A stretch of DNA of 64,000 bases from Prosapia bicincta (lineage: Eukaryota > Arthropoda > Insecta > Hemiptera > Cercopidae): NCBI GenBank assembly GCA_036971475.1, contig JBAIZL010000001.1:76282271-76346270 (forward strand), given 5' to 3'. Of the stretch, positions 10,205 to 24,600 are shown one piece after another. Numbering within the stretch: the stretch's first letter is position 1; each line of letters begins with the position of its first letter. The notes below the pieces were generated by a model. That model had not been told where the DNA came from, did no database searches, and worked only from the letters and a program-made list of their open reading frames with translations. A program made the translations under genes and the position numbers.

Positions 10205-13200
10205 AGTATGGAACTTTTTCTAGAGGATTTATGGGAGATATTGTGAGTTCGCGTAGTCAGGGCTACGTACTTTAAATTAGAAGATTGTATGTAGCCCACG
10301 AGGTATAGGGCAGTGATGGCATATAAGGATTTTTGTAGCGGTATGGAACCTTTAGTGAAGGATGTAGGGGAGATATTGTGAGATCGCTTAGTCATGGCCA
10401 CGCACCTTAAGTAGACGATTGTAGCCTTCGAGGTATAGGGCAGTGATGTTGACATATAAGAATTTATGTTGCGGTATGGAAACGTTGGAGAGGATATAGG
10501 GGAGATATTGTGACATCGCGTAGTCAGAACCACGCACCTAAAATATAAGATAGTAGCCTATGATGTATAGGGCAGTGATGTTGACATATAAGGATTTATG
10601 TTGCGGTATGGAAACGTTGGAGAGGATATAGGGGAGATATTGTGACATCGCGTAGTCAGAACCACGCACCTAAAATATAAGATAGTAGCCTATGATGTAC
10701 AGGGCAGTGATGTTGGCATATAAGAATATATGTTACGGTATGGAATCTTTAGTGGAGGATGTAGGGGAGGTATTGTGAGATCGCGTAGTCAGAACCACGC
10801 ACCTAAAATATAAGATAGTAGCCTATGATGTACAGGGCAGTGATCTTGGCATATAAGAATATATGTTACGGAATGGAATCTTTAGTGGAGGATGTAGGGG
10901 AGGTATTGTGAGATCGCGTAGTCAGAACCACGCACCTAAAATATAAGAAAGTAGCCTATGATGTACAGGGCAGTGATGTTGGCATATAAGAATATATGTT
11001 ACGGTATGGAATCTTTAGTGGAGGATGTAGGGGAGGTATTGTGAGATCGCGTAGTCATGGCAACGCACCTTAAGTAGAAGGTAGTAGCCTTCGAGGTATA
11101 AGTCAGTGATGTTGGCATATAAGGATTTATGTAGCGGTTTGGAACCTTTAGTGGGGGATGTAGGGGAGGTATTGTGACATCGCGTAGTCATGGCAACGCA
11201 CCTTAAGTAGAAGGTAGTAGCCTTCGAAGTATAAGTCAGTGATGTTGGCATATAAGGATTTATGTAGCGGTTTGGAACCTTTAGTGGAGGATGTAGGGGA
11301 GGTATTGTGACATCGCGTAGTCATGGTAACGCACCTTAAGTAGAAGGTAGTAGCCTTCGAGGTATAAGTCAGTGATGTTGGCATATAAGGATTTATGTAG
11401 CGGTTTGGAACCTTTAGTGGAGGATGTAGGGGAGGTATTTTTACATCGCCTAGTCAGGACCACGCACCTTAAGTAGAAGATTATTATTGCCTAGGAGGTA
11501 TAGGCTAGTATTGTTGGCATATAAAGATTTATGTAGCGGTATGGAACCTTTGGTACAGGCTATAGGGGTGATATTGTGACATCGCGTAGTCATGGCAACG
11601 CACCTTAAGTAGAAGGTAGTAGCCTTCGAGGTATAAGTCAGTGATGTTGGCATATAAGGATTTATGTAGCGGTTTGGAACCTTTAGTGGAGGATGTAGGG
11701 GAGGTATTTTTACATCGCCTAGTCAGGACCACGCACCTTAAGTAGAAGATTATTATTGCCTGGGAGAATATAGGCCAGTATTGTTGGCATATAAAGATTT
11801 ATGTAGCGGTATGGAACCTTTGGTACAGGCTATAGGGGTGATATTGTGACATCGCGTAGTCATGGCAACGCACCTTAAGTAGAAGGTAGTAGCCTTCGAG
11901 GTATAAGTCAGTGATGTTGGCATATAAGGATTTATGTAGCGGTTTGGAACCTTTAGTGGAGGATGTAGGGGAGGTATTGTGACATCGCGTAGTCATGGTA
12001 ACGCACCTTAAGTAGAAGGTAGTAGCCTTCGAGGTATAAGTCAGTGATGTTGGCATATAAGGATTTATGTAGCGGTTTGGAACCTTTAGTGGAGGATGTA
12101 GGGGAGGTATTTTTACATCGCCTAGTCAGGACCACGCACCTTAAGTAGAAGATTATTATTGCCTAGGAGGTATAGGCTAGTATTGTTGGCATATAAAGAT
12201 TTATGTAGCGGTATGGAACCTTTGGTACAGGCTATAGGGGTGATATTGTGACATCGCGTAGTCATGGCAACGCACCTTAAGTAGAAGGTAGTAGCCTTCG
12301 AGGTATAAGTCAGTGATGTTGGCATATAAGGATTTATGTAGCGGTTTGGAACCTTTAGTGGAGGATGTAGGGGAGGTATTTTTACATCGCCTAGTCAGGA
12401 CCACGCACCTTAAGTAGAAGATTATTATTGCCTAGGAGGTATAGGCTAGTATTGTTGGCATATAAAGATTTATGTAGCGGTATGGAACCTTTGGTACAGG
12501 CTATAGGGGTGATATTGTGGCATCGCGTAGTCATGGCAACGCACCTTAAGTAGAAGGTAGTAGCCTTCGAGGTTTAAGTCAGTGATGTTGGCATATAAGG
12601 ATTTATGTAGCGGTTTGGAACCTTTAATGGAGGATGTAGAGGAGGTATTTTGACATCGCCTAGTCAGGGCCACGCACCTTAAGTAGAAGATTATTATTGC
12701 CTAGGAGGTATAGGCTAGTATTGTTGGCATATAAGGATTTATGTAGCGGTTTGGAACCTTTAGTGGAGGATGTAGAGGAGGTATTTTGACATCGCCTAGT
12801 CAGGACCACGCACCTTAAGTAGAAGATTATTATTGCCTAGGAGGTATAGGCTAGTATTGTTGGCATATAAAGATTTATGTAGCGGTATGGAACCTTTGGT
12901 ACAGGCTATAGGGGTGATATTGTCTCATCGCGTAGTCATGGCAACGCACCTTAAGTAGAAGGTAGTAGCCTTCGAGGTTTAAGTCAGTGATGTTGGCATA
13001 TAAGGATTTATGTAGCGGTTTGGAACCTTTAGTGGAGGATGTAGAGGAGGTATTTTGACATCGCCTAGTCAGGGCCACGCACCTTAAGTAGAAGATTATT
13101 ATTGCCTGGGAGAATATAGGCCAGTATTGTTGGCATATAAGGATACATGTAGCGGTATGAAACCTTTGGAAGATGATATAGGGGAGGTATTGTGACATCG

Positions 13201-14915
13201 CGTAGTCAGGGCAACGCATCTAAAGTAGAAGATTATTATTGCCTGGGAGAATATAGGCCAGTATTGTTGGCATATAAGGATACATGTAGCGGTATGAAAC
13301 CTTTGGAAGATGATATAGGGGAGGTATTGTGACATCGCGTAGTCAGGGCAACGCATCTAAAGTAGAAGATTATTATTGCCTGGGAGAATATAGGCCAGTA
13401 TTGTTGGCATATAAGGATACATGTAGCGGTATGAAACCTTTGGAAGATGATATAGGGGACAATACTTATTGTGACATCGCGTAGTCAGGGCAACGCATCT
13501 AAAGTAGAAGATTATTATTGCCTGGGAGAATATAGGCCAGTATTGTTGGCATATAAGGATACATGTAGCGGTATGAAACCTTTGGAAGATGATATAGGGG
13601 AGGTATTGTGACATCGCGTAGTCAGGGCAACGCATCTAAAGTAGAAGATTATTATTGCCTGGGAGAATATAGGCCAGTATTGTTGGCATATAAGGATACA
13701 TGTAGCGGTATGAAACCTTTGGAAGATGATATAGGGGACAATACTTATTGTGACATCGCGTAGTCAGGGCAACGCATCTAAAGTAGAAGATTATTATTGC
13801 CTGGGAGAATATAGGCCAGTATTGTTGGCATATAAGGATACATGTAGCGGTATGAAACCTTTGGAAGATGATATAGGGGAGGTATTGTGACATCGCGTAG
13901 TCAGGGCAACGCATCTAAAGTAGAAGATTATTATTGCCTGGGAGAATATAGGCCAGTATTGTTGGCATATAAGGATACATGTAGCGGTATGAAACCTTTG
14001 GAAGATGATATAGGGGACAATACTTATTGTGACATCGCGTAGTCAGGGCAACGCATCTAAAGTAGAAGATTATTATTGCCTGGGAGAATATAGGCCAGTA
14101 TTGTTGGCATATAAGGATACATGTAGCGGTATGAAACCTTTGGAAGATGATATAGGGGACAATACTTATTGTGACATCGCGTAGTCAGGGCAACGCATCT
14201 AAAGTAGAAGATTATTATTGCCTGGGAGAATATAGGCCAGTATTGTTGGCATATAAGGATACATGTAGCGGTATGAAACCTTTGGAAGATGATATAGGGG
14301 AGGTATTGTGACATCGCGTAGTCAGGGCAACGCATCTAAAGTAGAAGATTATTATTGCCTGGGAGAATATAGGCCAGTATTGTTGGCATATAAGGATACA
14401 TGTAGCGGTATGAAACCTTTGGAAGATGATATAGGGGACAATACTTATTGTGACATCGCGTAGTCAGGGCAACGCATCTAAAGTAGAAGATTATTATTGC
14501 CTGGGAGAATATAGGCCAGTATTGTTGGCATATAAGGATACATGTAGCGGTATGAAACCTTTGGAAGATGATATAGGGGAGGTATTGTGACATCGCGTAG
14601 TCAGGGCAACGCATCTAAAGTAGAAGATTATTATTGCCTGGGAGAATATAGGCCAGTATTGTTGGCATATAAGGATACATGTAGCGGTATGAAACCTTTG
14701 GAAGATGATATAGGGGACAATACTTATTGTGACATCGCGTAGTCAGGGCAACGCATCTAAAGTAGAAGATTATTATTGCCTGGGAGAATATAGGCCAGTA
14801 TTGTTGGCATATAAGGATACATGTAGCGGTATGAAACCTTTGGAAGATGATATAGGGGACAATACTTATTGTGACATCGCGTAGTCAGGGCAACGCATCT
14901 AAAGTAGAAGATTGT
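10205..14915 (+). repeat. Satellite A: ~133-142-bp tandem repeat, about 34 units, higher-order in distal part
   Basis: Each unit contains gtagcggtatggaacctt, a gtgacatcgcgtagtca box and a ggcatataaggat box. Early units (10.2-13.1 kb) are about 133 bp and diverged; a five-unit block of 672 bp repeats around 11450 and 12122. From about 13.1 kb units become nearly identical and mix two types: 137 bp (gggaggtattgtgac) and 142 bp (gggacaatacttattgtgac), mostly alternating as a 279-bp dimer. The 60-114-codon frames across the array are repeat translations. Confidence 0.95.
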
Positions 14916-15830
14916 ATTCTGTTTAGCGGTTGTGTTTGTGTTGTTATGATTGCTTTTACGTATTCTCGTTAACATGTGTAGAATTTTCTGACAGCGTGTA
15001 AAAGCACGAAATGATGGGACTAAGTCGATAGTCTTTCGAAATGTCCGTCCTTATTTAGACAAGAAGTAAGTGCTAGAAAATGCAGGTGTTTCATATTGAT
15101 AGCAAAATTCCTGTATAACATTAACTCATTCTTGTGAGTCGATAGTTGATGTGTTTTTCAAACCGTCAGTTATGATTGCGATAAAAAGTAGTTGCTGTTA
15201 CAGTTTCTACTAAGTGGTATTATATGCAAGTGTTTCTATACTGATGTATGTTAAAGTGCTTTTGTTTCCTTTATATTTGCTTCTCGATTTACAACAGCAA
15301 CAGCTGACCGTTCTGATTTGTTGGGCAAATTAGATTCTTATCTAATTTCGGGGGGAGTAAATTGACGTCGAGCTGCAGGAAGCCGACGGGTAGATACAAG
15401 GCTGCCGGAATGCGAGATAAACTTCTAATGACTTTTTTGAGTACAGGCAATTTCACTTTATTGCGAAAAGAGTGGAATTTATTTTGCATTATTGCAATTT
15501 TTCATTCTTTTCGCATCAAGTCTGCTTTTTATCTCAATTTGTCTCAAAACAAGTGATATAAAAAAAATTAAAGTCATTACCTACTTTAGTAAAAAAAAAA
15601 TTATTTTAGTTACTATTTATTAAATAATAACAAATAATAAAAATATGTATATACTTTTAGCCATATTAAGTGCCAAAATAGAAAGCCAAATTAGTTATTG
15701 CATTTAAATAAAGATTTAATATTTGTAAAAACTGTATTAACATCAAGTGTCATCCACTAAATGTATTAAAAATGTATTTTAAATTGAGTGGATGAATAAA
15801 AAGTATTTTATTAATGACTAAAGATATACA

Positions 15831-15832
<2 letters not shown>
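14916..15832. other. Unique spacer between satellites A and B
   Basis: A sharp change at about 14915 ends the satellite. The spacer is AT-rich with no recognised gene. Two overlapping opposite-strand frames of about 65 codons near 15289-15556 lack any domain I can name. Confidence 0.5.

Positions 15833-15912
<80 letters not shown>
15833..15912. repeat. (TA)n microsatellite
   Basis: About 80 bases of alternating AT shortly before satellite B. Confidence 0.9.
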
Positions 15913-15916
<4 letters not shown>

Positions 15917-16004
15917 ATATGATCTATAAGTAGAAATTGAAAAATAAAAACCAAGAGGAAAACCATGTTTCACAAGTTCTAACAAAATTGGATGGCACGG
16001 CAGA

Positions 16005-19000
16005 ATTCGTAATGATTCTGTAATATCGCGTTGCGTAATAATACTGTAGCATTGTGCTGTGCATCGAGACTGTACTATCGAGTTACGTAATAAAACTGTA
16101 GTATTGTGTTCCGTAATGATTATGTAGTATCGCGTTGCGTAATAATACTGTAGTATTGGGATGCGTAATGATACTATGGTATTGCGTTGCGTTATGATAC
16201 TGTAGAATCGGGTTGCGTAATAACCCTGTAGTATCGTTTTGCCAAAATATACTATAGTATTGTGTTGCGTAATAATACTGTAGTATTGGGATGCGTAATG
16301 ATATTATAGCATTGCGTTGCGTTATGATACTGTAGAATCGGGTTGCGTAATAACCCTGTAGTATCGTTTTGCCTAAATATACTATAGTATTGTGTTGCGT
16401 AATAATACTGTAGTATTGGGATGCGTAATGATACTATGGTATTGCGTTGCGTTATGATACTGTAGAATCGGGTTGCGTAATAACCCTGTAGTATCGTTTT
16501 GCCAAAATATACTATAGTATTGTGTTGCGTAATAATACTGTAGTATTGGGATGCGTAATGATACTATAGCATTGCGATGCGTTATGATACTGTAGAATCG
16601 GGTTGCGTAATAACCCTGTAGTATCGTTTTGCCTAAATATACTATAGTATTGTGTTGCGTAATAATACTGTAGTATTGGGATGCGTAATGATACTATAGC
16701 ATTGCGTTGCGTTATGATACTGTAGAATCGGGTTGCGTAATAACCCTGTAGTATCGTTTTGCCTAAATATACTATAGTATTGTGTTGCGTAATAATACTG
16801 TAGTATTGGGATGCGTAATGATACTATGGTATTGCGTTGCGTTATGATACTGTAGAATCGGGTTGCGTAATAACCCTGTAGTATCGTTTTGCCAAAATAT
16901 ACTATAGTATTGTGTTGCGTAATAATACTGTAGTATTGGGATGCGTAATGATACTATAGCATTGCGTTGCGTTATGATACTGTAGAATCGGGTTGCGTAA
17001 TAACCCTGTAGTATCGTTTTGCCAAAATATACTATAGTATTGTGTTGCGTAATAATACTGTAGTATTGGGATGCGTAATGATACTATGATATTGCGTTGC
17101 GTTATGATACTGTAGAATCGGGCTGCGTAATGATTCAGTAGTATCGGGTTGCGTAATAACCCTGTAGTATCGTTTTGCCTAAATATACTACAGTATTCTG
17201 TTGCGTAATAATACTGTAGTATTGGGATGCGTAATGATACTATAGCATTGCGTTGCGTTATGATACTGTAGAATCGGGCTGCGTAATGATTCTGTAGTAT
17301 CGGGTTGCGTAATAACCCTGTAGTATCGTTTTGCCTAAATATACTATAGTATTGGGTTGCGTATTAATACTGTAGTATTGGGATGCGTAATGATACTATA
17401 GCATTGCGTTGCGATATGATACTGTAGAATCGGGCTGCGTAATGATTATGTAGTATCGTTTTGCCTAAATATACTATAGTATTGGGTTGCGTATTAATAC
17501 TGTAGTATTGGGATGCGTAATGATACTATAGCATTGCGTTGCGTTATGATACTGTAGAATCGGGCTGCGTAATGATTCTGTAGTATCGGGTTGCGTAATA
17601 ACCCTGTAGTATCGTTTTGCCTAAATATACTATAGTATTGGGTTGCGTATTAATACTGTAGTATTGGGATGCGTAATGATACTATAGATTGCGTTGCGTT
17701 ATGATACTGTAGAATCGGGCTGCGTAATGATTCTGTAGTATCGGGTTGCGTAATAACCCTGTAGTATCGTTTTGCCTAAATATACTATAGTATTGGGTTG
17801 CGTATTAATACTGTAGTATTGGGATGCGTAATGATACTACAGCATTGCGTTGCGTAATAATATTGTAGTATCGGGCTGCGTAATGATTCTGTAGTATCGA
17901 GTTGCGTAAAAGTAATGTAGTATCAACTTGACTAAATATATTGTACTATTGTGTTGCGTAATGATATTGTATTATCGGGTTGAGTAACGACACTGTGGTA
18001 TCGTTTTGAATAAATATACTATAGTACTGCGTTGCGTTATGATACTGTAGAATCGGGCTGCGTAATGATTCTGTAGTATCGGGTTGCGTATTAACCCTGT
18101 AGTATCATTTTGCCTAAATATACTATAGTATTGTGTTGCGTAATAATACTGTAGTATTGTGTTGCATAATGATTCTGTAGTATTGTTTTGCGTAATGATT
18201 CTGTAGTATCGGGTTGCGTAATAAAACTGTATTATCAACTTACCTAAAGATATTTTAGTATTGTGTTGCGTAATGATACTGTAGTATCGCGTAGCATATT
18301 AACAATGTAGTATTGTGTTGCGTAATGATGCTGTAGTATCGCGTTGCATATTATCAATGTAGTATTGTGTTGCGTAATGATACTGTAGTATCGCGTTGCA
18401 TATTAACAATGTAGTATTGTGTTGCGTAATGATACTGTAATATCGCGTTGCATATTATCAATGTAGTATTGTGTTGCGTAATGATACTGTAGTATCGCGT
18501 AGCATATTAACAATGTAGTATTGTGTTGCGTAATGATAATAATATAGTATCGCGTTGCGTATTATCAATGTAGTATTGTGTTGTGTAATGATACTGCAGT
18601 ATCGCGTTGCATAATAACAACGTAGTATTGTGTTGCGTAATGATAATAATATAGTATCGTGTTGCGTATTATCAATGTAGTATTGTGTTGCGTAATGATA
18701 CTGTAGTATCGCGTTGCATATTAACAATGTGATATTGTATTGCGTAATGATGCTGTAATAACGAGTTGCGTATTAATAATGCAGTATTGTGTTGCGTAAT
18801 GATACTGTAGTATCACGTTGCATATTAACAATGTAGTATTGTGTTGCGTAATGATACTGTAGTATCGCGTTGCATAATAACAATATAGTATTGTGTTGCG
18901 TAATGATAATAATATAGTATCGCGTTGCGTATTATCAATGTAGTATTGTGTTGCGTAATGATAATGTAGTATCGCGTGGCATATTAACAATGTAGTATTG

Positions 19001-19935
19001 TGTTGCGTAATGATAATAATATAGTATCGCGTTGCGTATTATCAATGTAGTATTGTCTTGTGTAATGATACTGCAGTATCGCGTTGCATAATAACAACGT
19101 AGTATTGTGTTGCGTAATGATAATAATATAGTATCGCGTTGCGTATTATCAATGTAGTATTGTGTTGTGTAATGATACTGCAGTATCGCGTTGCATAATA
19201 ACAACGTAGTATTGTGTTGCGTAATGATAATAATATAGTATCGTGTTGCGTATTATCAATGTAGTATTGTGTTGCATAATGATACTGTAGTATCGCGTTG
19301 CATATTAACAATGTGATATTGTATTGCGTAATGATGCTGTAATAACGAATTGCGTATTAATAATGCAGTATTGTGTTGCGTAATGATACTGTAGTATCAC
19401 GTTGCATATTAACAATGTAGTATTGTGTTGCGTAATGATACTGTAGTATCGCGTTACATAATAACAATATAGTATTGTGTTGCGTAATGATAATAATATA
19501 GTATCGCGTTGCGTATTATCAATGTAGTATTGTGTTGCGTAATGATAATGTAGTATCGCGTTGCATATTAACAATGTAGTATTGTGTTGCGTAATGATAA
19601 TAATATAGTATCGCGTTACGTATTATCAATGTAGTATTGTGTTGCGAATTGATACTGTAGTGTCGCATTGCATATTAACAACGTGGTATTGTGTTGCGTA
19701 ATGATAATAATATAGTATCGCATTGCGTATTATCAATGTAGTATTGTGTTGCGTAATGATACTGTAGTATCGCATTGCATATTAATAATGATTATCGGGT
19801 TGTGTATCAATGCTATAGTATTTTGTATATTAATAATACTGTAGTATCGGGTTGCGTAATGATAATCTAGTATAAAGTTTAGTATTAGTTATGTAGTATC
19901 GGGTTGTGTATCAATGCTGTAGTAGTGCAGTACAA
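16005..19935 (+). repeat. Satellite B: 26-bp monomer with 130-bp higher-order unit
   Basis: The basic monomer is about 26 bp (gttgcgtaatgatactgtag plus tattgt). Between about 16.13 and 17.1 kb five monomers form a regular 130-bp unit: the ggg of tagtattgggatgcg recurs at 16158, 16288, 16418 and 16548. From about 18.2 kb the array changes to a dimer pattern (about 53 bp), in which gtagtatcgcgttgca alternates with gtagtattgtgttgcg. The 88-89-codon minus frames are repeat translations. Confidence 0.95.
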
Positions 19936-21030
19936 ACTGGATATCAGTTATAACAATTTATTAAATCTGGTTATATAAACAGCCTTTGTGCCTTAAGGTA
20001 TAATATTATCATTTTAAGATATACATTTTTTTAAATAGCAAGGAAATTATTTTTATGATAACTTAATTTATTTATTTTATTGTATAGAAGTTTTATTGCA
20101 GAACATTTCTTTCTTTTGTTCTAATTCCGATTAGAATAATATAAACACATTAATAGAAAAATTATGTCCCACTCTATTTAAGGGCAGTTTTTTTTTAATA
20201 CGATTGTAGTAATTTTATGTTGTTTCAATTTTTACTTACAATTTCTTTCTTCATTTGTAATAACTGAACCATATTGAAAATTGATTTGTGAAGTAATACT
20301 AACCTCGTACTCTGTAAATATACTTGGAAAACTCGTGGGAAATCTTTGAAGCCGGAAAAATCAAAGTAATCACGAAGACTAGAGAATGCGTTATTTCATC
20401 TCCTGGAAAACTAAGAACATTTGGATTTCCCGAGTGTATTAAAATATTACAACATATAAACTTTATTATAAGTCTAATGAAATACTCACTTCAAAAATAT
20501 TACGTAATAAAACGTTCTGCTTTGTTCTAACAATATTTAACAAACAATGTATGGAAGCTCACAAAAACCCCAGAAATCTTGAACAAAATCCGTGTTAAAT
20601 GCAGAAAGTCTAGAAACTAATTTTGCAGGCATTGACAGTGAAAAATACAAACACGCTTGGTCGGGGACAAATACAAATTGTTGAAGGAAATTAAAATGCC
20701 GTCACTCGGCTGGGACCCGCCACGCTGGCATTATTTCGTGTTCACAAGAGGAAGTATGTTTAAAATATAGCAACATGTTCAGGTATGTAGAGGCAAGTTA
20801 ACTTTGCAACCAATTCTGTGACGTCACAAGTGGACTTTATATCTTCGCTTTGTCTTTGTCTATAGAAAAGCACAGTGCCGTAAAATTTACATAGGATTCT
20901 AAAAACTACGAAAATAACTATAATATATTTACTCCTTACAGGAAAATAAAATAACTTATTTAATTCTTTAGTACGACTAAATATGTAAAACAATATAAAT
21001 TATATTATACAGCAAAAAAGTCTTTCATGC
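19936..21030. other. Spacer between satellite B and hammerhead-like motif; no gene seen
   Basis: AT-rich sequence with two short chance frames (20324-20530 plus, 20760-20993 minus), neither with recognisable features. Confidence 0.5.
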
Positions 21031-21073
21031 TGTAAGACATGTTTCAGCAGCTACGTAGTCATCTTCAGTGACA
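21031..21073 (-). ncRNA. Degenerate hammerhead-like motif
   Basis: Minus strand: core CTGAAGA (variable position 7), then GAAA, palindromic stem III ACAUGU and GUC as cleavage triplet. Stem I pairs UGUCA with UUACA with one mismatch. Stem II is not convincing. Probably a decayed copy from a further PLE family. Confidence 0.4.
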
Positions 21074-21659
21074 AACACACATTAATGTTGGCAACGTGTG
21101 TATGTGCGTCGATAATTATGGCAAAGTAATAACTGAAACATCTTGACAACATTAAAGACTGTGTTGTTGTAAAATAAGTTTTAGTGTCTTATACTATGCT
21201 ATAATGATCTCAGAAGCCAAGCTGAAAAGCCTGGATTATTACACTGCATGTTGTGACATTTTCTCCCTCCCCCAGCGAGTTACCCGACAGGAGCCTCCTC
21301 GACACTGGATGTTAGCAGTGGGTTCGGAAGCTACTGGCAGCAGATTGACAGCCAAACTTGTATAGCATGCTAATAAGTGCAATTCAAGCCAGGTGTCTCT
21401 GTCTTCTTACCTTTCTTTCCATTTCCCTGCCGTTTTCATAGCTTTGACCACATTGTCAGTTTCTTTTTTTTCCTATTTACTAAGGTAATTTTAAATCAAT
21501 AAAACAGTGACCCACAAAGAACTATTCAGATTTTTTTCGTTTGTTGTTGCTTTAAAGTAATCAGTACATATGACTATTAGGAATCATATAAAACAAAATG
21601 AATGAAATAATCCTACGAAGGTTAGTAAAAACAAATAATAATAAATAGTATTAGGGGAG
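21074..21659. other. Spacer before satellite C; no gene seen
   Basis: Unique sequence, GC-richer near 21260-21370. I see no feature I can support. Confidence 0.45.
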
Positions 21660-21699
21660 AGTCATAAGAACAACTTCCTCTTTATTACCAATTTCAAAT

Positions 21700-24600
21700 C
21701 TTATTTATCGTATCACAATCACGTTATTGATGTACAAAAAAAGTATTGATACAGACGAAAGTTATTGAGGTTAAACAAGGTTATTGGTGTACGTGAATGT
21801 TACTGATGACAACACAAAGGTTTTTTTATATAGGCTAATGGCAGATCCCAGACAATTTTGCTTTTTTGTCTGTGATCTATCATTAGCCTATATAAAAAAA
21901 TTAATACTTATTAACAGACATTAAATAAAAATATTAGTTAACACAAAGGTTATTGATGTGTTCGAAGGTTATTGATCTACACGAATGTTATTGAGGTAAA
22001 CAAAGGCTATTGAACCGCGCGAGGATTATTGATGTGGACGAAGGTAATTGATCTACACGACAATGATTGATGTACACGAAGGTTATTAAGGCAAACGAAG
22101 GTTGTGATGTACTCGAAGATTATTAATGTACACGAAAATTATTGATATGAACGAAGATTATTGATGTGATAGAAAATTATTGATATACAGGAAGGTGATT
22201 GATATACATAAAGTTTACTGAGCTAAATGAAGTTTATTGATGTACAAGAAACTTATTAATGTACTCGATGGTTATTGATGCACACAAAAGTAATTGATGA
22301 GCACGAAGGATATTGATGCACACGAAGGTCATTGATGTACAAGAAACGTATATGTACACGAATCTTATTAATGTACAAGAAACATATTGATGTACACGAA
22401 GGTTATTTATGTACAAGGAACGTATATGTACACGAAGGTAATTGAAGTACACGCAGGTTATTGATGCACATGAAGCTTATTCAGGTTAACGAGGGTTATT
22501 GATATACAAGAAGGTTTTTGATTAACACGAAGATTATTGAGGTAAAAAAAGGTTACAATGTACTCGAAAGTACCTGATGTACGCAAAGGTTATCAATGTA
22601 CAAGAAACATATTGATGTACACGAAGGTAATTGATGTACAAGAAACGTATATGTAAACGAAGGTAATTGAAGTACACGCAGGTTATTGATGCACATGAAG
22701 CTTATTCAGGTTAACGAGGGCTATTGATATACAAGAAGGTTTTTGATTAACACGAAGATTATTGAGGTAAAAAAAGGTTACAATTTACTCGAAAGTACCT
22801 GATGTACGCGAAGGTTATCAATGTACAAGAAACATATTGATGTACACGAAGGTTATTTATGTACAAGGAACGTATATGTACACGAAGGTAATTGAAGTAC
22901 ACGCAGGTTATTGATGCACATGAAGCTTATTCAGGTTAACGAGGGTTATTGATATACAAGAAGGTTTACTCGAAGATTATTGAGGTAAAAAAAGGTTACA
23001 ATTTACTCGAAAGTACCTGATGTACGCGAAGGTTATCAATGTACAAGAAACATATTGATGTACACGAAGGTTATTTATGTACAAGGAACGTATATGTACA
23101 CGAAGGTAATTGAAGTACACGCAGGTTATTGATGCACATGAAGCTTATTCAGGTTAACGAGGGTTATTGATATACAAGAAGGTTTACTCGAAGATTATTG
23201 AGGTAAAAAAAGGTTACAATGTACTCGAAAGTACCTGATGTACGCGAAGGTTATCAATGTACAAGAAACATATTGATGTACACGAAGGTTATTTATGTAC
23301 AAGGAACGTATATGTACACGAAGGTAATTGAAGTACACGCAGGTTATTGATGCACATGAAGCTTATTCAGGTTAACGAGGGTTATTGATATACAAGAAGG
23401 TTTACTCGAAGATTATTGAGGTAAAAAAAGGTTACAATGTACTCGAAAGTACCTGATGTACGCGAAGGTTATCAATGTACAAGAAACATATTGATGTACA
23501 CGAAGGTTATTTATGTACAAGGAACGTATATGTACACGAAGGTAATTGAAGTACACGCAGGTTATTGATGCACATGAAGCTTATTCAGGTTAACGAGGGT
23601 TATTGATATACAAGAAGGTTTACTCGAAGATTATTGAGGTAAAACAAGGTTACAATGTACTCGAAAGTACCTGATGTACGCGAAGGTTATCAATGTACAA
23701 GAAACATATTGATGTACACGAAGGTTATTTATGTACAAGGAACGTATATGTACACGAAGGTAATTGAAGTAGGCCTACACGCAGGTAATTGATGCACATG
23801 AAGCTTATTCAGGTTAACGAGGGTTATTGATATACAAGAAGGTTTACTCGAAGATTATTGAGGTAAAAAAAGGTTACAATTTACTCGAAAGTACCTGATG
23901 TACGCGAAGGTTATCAATGTACAAGAAACATATTGATGTACACGAAGGTTATTTATGTACAAGGAACGTATATGTACACGAAGGTAATTGAAGTAGGCCT
24001 ACACGCAGGTAATTGATGCACATGAAGCTTATTCAGGTTAACGAGGGTTATTGATATACAAGAAGGTTTACTCGAAGATTATTGAGGTAAAAAAAGGTTA
24101 CAATTTACTCGAAAGTACCTGATGTACGCGAAGGTTATCAATGTACAAGAAACATATTGATGTACACGAAGGTTATTTATGTACAAGGAACGTATATGTA
24201 CACGAAGGTAATTGAAGTAGGCCTACACGCAGGTAATTGATGCACATGAAGCTTATTCAGGTTAACGAGGGTTATTGATATACAAGAAGGTTTACTCGAA
24301 GATTATTGAGGTAAAAAAAGGTTACAATTTACTCGAAAGTACCTGATGTACGCGAAGGTTATCAATGTACAAGAAACATATTGATGTACACGAAGGTTAT
24401 TTATGTACAAGGAACGTATATGTACACGAAGGTAATTGAAGTAGGCCTACACGCAGGTAATTGATGCACATGAAGCTTATTCAGGTTAACGAGGGTTATT
24501 GATATACAAGAAGGTTTACTCGAAGATTATTGAGGTAAAAAAAGGTTACAATTTACTCGAAAGTACCTGATGTACGCGAAGGTTATCAATGTACAAGAAA

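Noticed and set aside
10195..14975. Many minus-strand frames of 60-114 codons with repeated sequence
   Set aside because: They follow the satellite A period, recur in each unit and lack any domain; satellite translation, not a gene family.
17972..19574. 88-89-codon minus frames rich in Thr, Tyr and Asn
   Set aside because: Translations of the 26-bp satellite B monomer.
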